Source: Cyanobacteria bacterium M_surface_7_m2_040 (GTDB taxonomy: Bacteria > Cyanobacteriota > Cyanobacteriia > PCC-6307 > Cyanobiaceae). From it: a DNA stretch of 8,527 nt. Positions 6,255 to 8,527 of the stretch are shown one piece after another (the first letter of the stretch is position 1; each line of letters starts with the position of its first letter). The stretch is taken from assembly GCA_016882555.1 (NCBI GenBank), contig VGPQ01000043.1, forward strand, positions 1 to 8,527, read 5' to 3'. The notes under the pieces were generated by a model. The model was given only the letters and a program-made list of their open reading frames with translations, searched no databases and was not told where the DNA came from. The position numbers and the translations under genes are program-made.

Positions 6255-6914
6255 TCAGCCGCGGCGTTGTTGGCCGAGCCTGGGTTCGCTGCCTGCCAGC
6301 AGCCGCTGAATGTTGGCGCGGTGGCGGGCGATCACCAGCACGCTGGTGAGCAACGCCAGGATCAGGTAGGGCCAGCGCAGACCCATGCCGCCCGCGGCAA
6401 ACCAGCCCAGCATCAGCAGCGGCAGGGCGACCGCCGCGCTGATGCTCGAGAGCGAGACGATGCGGCTCACGCTCAGCACCGCCAGAAACACCCCGAAGCA
6501 GGCCAGGCCCACCGGCGTGGCCAGCCCCAGCAGCATCCCCAGGCCGGTGGCCACGGCTTTGCCGCCTTTGCCCTCCAGCCAGATCGGGAAGCTGTGGCCC
6601 GCCAGGGCCGCCAGCCCGCAGGCCACCACGGCGCTGTCGATCGGCCAGGAGGCCGTGCCCATGGGCATGCCAAGGGGCTCCAGTGCCGCCTTGGCCAGGG
6701 CCACCGCCGCCGTGCCCTTGAACACATCGATCAGAAACACCGCCAGGGCCGGGCCCTTGCCCAGCACCCGCAGCACGTTGGTGGCGCCGGTGGAGCCCGA
6801 CCCCTCGCGGCGGATGTCGATCCCCTTGAGCCAGCGGCCGGCCAGATAGCCGCTGGGAATGGATCCCAGCAGATAGCTGGCCAGCAGCAACAGGGCGATC
6901 AGCGGCAGGTTCAT
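6255..6914 (-). CDS. plsY: Glycerol-3-phosphate acyltransferase PlsY
   Basis: PlsY is an integral membrane enzyme that transfers an acyl group from acyl-phosphate to glycerol-3-phosphate, giving lysophosphatidate, the first step of glycerolipid synthesis in most bacteria. The 219 residues show a first helix MNLPLIALLLLASYLLGSIP, the glycine-rich loop GSGSTGATN (38-46), the conserved HSFPIWLEGKGGKAVATG (107-124) and the closing motif RHRANIQRLL (198-207). About five hydrophobic helices fit the family. ATG at 6914 is preferred. An upstream extension is open as far as 6974, but it would overlap DUF3086 and add about 20 basic residues with no family match. The start lies two bases after the DUF3086 stop without a clear ribosome binding site, suggesting translational coupling. 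It is the last gene of the right-hand - strand operon. Confidence 0.96.
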   Translation of the reverse strand: MNLPLIALLLLASYLLGSIPSGYLAGRWLKGIDIRREGSGSTGATNVLRVLGKGPALAVFLIDVFKGTAAVALAKAALEPLGMPMGTASWPIDSAVVACGLAALAGHSFPIWLEGKGGKAVATGLGMLLGLATPVGLACFGVFLAVLSVSRIVSLSSISAAVALPLLMLGWFAAGGMGLRWPYLILALLTSVLVIARHRANIQRLLAGSEPRLGQQRRG

Positions 6915-6916
6915 GC

Positions 6917-7969
6917 TCAGTAGGGAGGCAGGTCGTCGATCAGTTCGCCGGGGCCAGCGGCAAAGGCGAGCCACAGCGGAAATTGCAGCACGGGGATCTC
7001 CACCGCGCTCACGCCGGCATCGATCACGATGAAGGGCAGTTCGCCGCGCTCTTCCAGCCGGTCGGCCCGCTCGATCAGGGCGTCGGCCCGTTCAAACAGC
7101 ACGATGCCGCTGCTCGGGCCGAAGTCTTCGCGGGCCAGGCCGAGGCAGTCTTGAAGGCCCCGGCGCCAATCGCCCAGGCGCTCGGGTTCGCCGGCCAGCA
7201 CCAGGGTTTGAAAGCGTTCGCCGTAGAGATCGCTGAGGATGGCGATGGCCGCCGCAGCCACCAGGGCGTTGCGGCTGCGGCTGCCGCTGCTGTTCTGGGC
7301 ACCGCGTCCGCCCTGGCTGAGAAACCAGTCATCGAGCAGGGCTGCGGCTGCCGGCTCGAGGCTGCGGCGCAGGTTCCAGGGATCGGCGTAGAAATCGGGC
7401 TGCCCCTGGAAGCCAGCAAGCCGCTCGCGAATCAGCTCCGCATCGCCCGCAAACAGGCCCGCCGCTGCCGGGGGCGCCGCAGGCGGCTCGGCGGCGGCAG
7501 CATTGGTGCTGGCCTGATCCAGGGGGGAGGGCTGCACGAGCACCTTCTGGGGCACCAGCTCGATCTGCTCGGCCGCCACCGCCAGATCCTGCAGTGCTCC
7601 CACCATGTAGTCCTGGAAGCCCTTGATGCGGCGAGCGATCTGATCGGCCTGGCCGCTGAAACTGGTCTTCAGCTCCTGGTTGAGCTGCTCGCGGCGGGCC
7701 TCGAGCTGGGCGATCTCGCTCAGCAGGCTCTGGCGCTGCCCGCGCAGTTCTGCCAGGGCCAGCTCCAGCAGCGCGTCGCCCTCTTGGCCCGACTGGCCCG
7801 GATCGCCTGATTCGCCGCTTGCAGAGGTGGCCATCATTGTGGACTCCTCTGTAAGGCGCTCGGCCCCAGTTTTATTGGGTTCAGTTTTATTGGGTTCAGT
7901 TGCATCGGTGCCGGTTGGATCGCTGGCGGCGTTGGGGTGGTCCGCTTCGGGGGGCTGGGGGGCGTGCAT
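6917..7969 (-). CDS. DUF3086 family coiled-coil protein
   Basis: A 350-residue protein that I recognise from memory as the cyanobacterial DUF3086 family; its function is unknown. There is no signal peptide or convincing membrane helix. Residues 1-62 are low complexity, including a doubled EPNKT. A heptad-like charged helix (about 66-105, LAELRGQRQSLLSEIAQLEARREQL region) predicts a coiled coil and runs into the conserved RRIKGFQDYMVGALQDLAVAAEQIELVPQ region (113-141). An Ala/Pro linker (145-170) leads to the C-terminal domain with PDFYADPWNLRRSLEP (191-206) and a mixed alpha/beta part ending IPVLQFPLWLAF. ATG at 7969 starts six bases after the DUF3119 stop. An internal ATG at 7837 has a much better ribosome binding site and would give 306 residues. 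The gene sits between a lipid-transport/DUF3119 pair and plsY, which hints at an envelope role. Confidence 0.82.
   Translation of the reverse strand: MHAPQPPEADHPNAASDPTGTDATEPNKTEPNKTGAERLTEESTMMATSASGESGDPGQSGQEGDALLELALAELRGQRQSLLSEIAQLEARREQLNQELKTSFSGQADQIARRIKGFQDYMVGALQDLAVAAEQIELVPQKVLVQPSPLDQASTNAAAAEPPAAPPAAAGLFAGDAELIRERLAGFQGQPDFYADPWNLRRSLEPAAAALLDDWFLSQGGRGAQNSSGSRSRNALVAAAAIAILSDLYGERFQTLVLAGEPERLGDWRRGLQDCLGLAREDFGPSSGIVLFERADALIERADRLEERGELPFIVIDAGVSAVEIPVLQFPLWLAFAAGPGELIDDLPPY
7844..7850 (-). promoter_or_regulatory. Strong Shine-Dalgarno before an internal DUF3086 start
   Basis: On the - strand AGAGGAG is followed by six bases (TCCACA) and then ATGATG (7832-7837), an ideal ribosome-binding arrangement. 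The frame is that of DUF3086, codons 45-46. It could be the true start, or a second start giving a shorter isoform without the low-complexity leader. Confidence 0.5.
7867..7900 (-). repeat. 15-base tandem repeat in the DUF3086 leader
   Basis: The 15-base unit cagttttattgggtt occurs twice exactly (7867-7881 and 7882-7896), followed by cagt of a third copy. In the DUF3086 frame it encodes EPNKT twice. It is strikingly A/T-rich against very G/C-rich surroundings and sits upstream of the internal start at 7837. Such a repeat can change copy number by slippage in steps of five codons without breaking the frame. Confidence 0.85.
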
Positions 7970-7975
7970 GGGTCG

Positions 7976-8431
7976 TCAGTCCCCCTGGCTGAGCTGGGGC
8001 AGTCGTGTCTGCAGCTGTTGGCGCAGTGCTGTGGCATCGAACAGCATCGGCAACAGGTGGATGCTCTTCTGTTCACGGAAATAGAACAGCACCGGCAACC
8101 CGGGCCAGAACAGCGTCCAACCCAGCCACTCGCTGTAGGGGAAGCGCCGCAGCAGGGTGTCCTGCCGCGCCACCAGCAGGGCATCGGCCGTGAACGTGAG
8201 CCGCAGCAGTGCGCTCTGCAGGGCGAGAAACAGGCCAAACAGGCTCACCACCAGGCTCAGCCACAGGGCCGGACCCCACAGCCATTGCAGCGGCACCGCG
8301 GCCAGGCCCAGGATCAGCACCCCCAAGGGCACCCAGTAGCGCGGCGCCAGGGTCACGGGATCCGAAGCGCAAGCGGCTGCGGGCTGGGGCGAGGAGGTCA
8401 TGGCGGCAGCAGGGGTGGGTGGCGAGCTCAT
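7976..8431 (-). CDS. DUF3119 family membrane protein
   Basis: A 151-residue membrane protein matching, from memory, the cyanobacterial DUF3119 family of unknown function. Two hydrophobic helices (about 34-49 and 55-72) are joined by a short WGPA turn. The rest looks like a small beta-rich cytoplasmic domain. It starts LRLTFTADALLVAR (76-89) and includes FPYSEWLGWTLFWPGLPVLFYF (97-118 region) and HLLPMLFDATALRQQL (125-140), an arrangement reminiscent of bacterial PH-like domains that follow two helices. ATG at 8431 and ATG at 8401 are both possible starts; they begin two similar ten-residue units, and neither has a Shine-Dalgarno. The start at 8431 is 12 bases after the permease stop, and the stop is six bases before DUF3086. 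The family identity is fairly sure, the function is not known. Confidence 0.8.
   Translation of the reverse strand: MSSPPTPAAAMTSSPQPAAACASDPVTLAPRYWVPLGVLILGLAAVPLQWLWGPALWLSLVVSLFGLFLALQSALLRLTFTADALLVARQDTLLRRFPYSEWLGWTLFWPGLPVLFYFREQKSIHLLPMLFDATALRQQLQTRLPQLSQGD
8372..8431 (-). repeat. Duplicated start region of DUF3119
   Basis: Residues 1-10 (MSSPPTPAAA) and 11-20 (MTSSPQPAAA) are near-copies in two adjacent 30-base units. Each unit begins with ATG, and both ATGs are preceded by the identical GCTGCCGCC. The exact match GCTGCCGCCATGA covers 13 bases at each start. The rest of the units agree at about two thirds of positions, so an old duplication or convergent Ser/Pro/Ala low complexity are both possible. 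Confidence 0.45.
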
Positions 8432-8443
8432 GGCGGCAGCGTT

Positions 8444-8527
8444 TCAGCCAAACAGAAGTTTGGTGAGCAGCGCGTCCATCAGCGCCACGGTCACCAGGAT
8501 CATCACCACGGCGCCGGTGGTGCTGCT
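8444..8527 (-). CDS. C-terminal end of an MlaE/YrbE (Ycf63)-like ABC permease (partial)
   Basis: The window ends inside a - strand gene. Its last 27 codons read SSTTGAVVMILVTVALMDAL followed by LTKLLFG and TGA (8444-8446). This resembles the end of MlaE/YrbE-family permeases, where a conserved Thr-Thr-x-Ala-Val-Val segment begins the final membrane helix and the protein ends near a Leu-Leu-Phe. MlaE permeases form the membrane part of Mla-type ABC transporters that move phospholipids between envelope membranes; the plastid relative is Ycf63/TGD1. The stop is 12 bases before the DUF3119 start, so it probably heads the lipid operon with DUF3119, DUF3086 and plsY. Only a short tail is available, so the family call is moderate. 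Confidence 0.65.
   Translation of the reverse strand, partial: SSTTGAVVMILVTVALMDALLTKLLFG

Overview
The window looks like chromosomal DNA from a high-G+C marine or freshwater picocyanobacterium of the Synechococcus/Cyanobium group. Three things point there: the PipX-PipY pair and several cyanobacterial DUF families (DUF1823, DUF3086, DUF3119), three copies of the cyanobacterial palindrome GCGATCGC (HIP1), and strongly G/C-biased third codon positions throughout. I see no mobile element, prophage, CRISPR array, tRNA or rRNA. It reads as a dense housekeeping region rather than an accessory island.

Left part (1-1508): the last 27 codons of an unidentified + strand gene are followed closely by a DUF1823 protein. 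Convergent to it, on the - strand, is a membrane protein that looks like a potassium-channel relative whose selectivity filter has been lost. A short divergent spacer (1426-1508) separates it from der.

Central part (1509-6227, + strand): six genes run in one direction with small gaps or overlaps. They are der (ribosome-assembly GTPase), cbiQ (the T component of an ECF-type vitamin or metal transporter), pipX (NtcA co-activator and PII partner), pipY (PLP-binding YggS/PLPHP family), sepF/cdv2 (FtsZ-ring partner) and proC (last step of proline synthesis). The only gap of any size is the 74-base pipY-sepF spacer, which holds a nested inverted repeat.

Right part (6255-8527, - strand): four genes lie head to tail with 2-12 base gaps. 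In transcription order they are the end of an MlaE/YrbE (Ycf63)-like lipid-transport permease, a DUF3119 membrane protein, a DUF3086 coiled-coil protein and plsY (glycerol-3-phosphate acyltransferase). The tight packing suggests one envelope-lipid operon. A perfect small hairpin sits between the convergent proC and plsY ends.

The points most worth a second look are the channel homologue with GSPVLKLD where GYGD is expected, the packing of two uncharacterised cyanobacterial families between lipid transport and phospholipid synthesis genes, and several genes (pipX, DUF3086, DUF3119, the channel) where the sequence offers competing start sites or a possible coupling mini-ORF. I found no clearly novel multi-gene system.
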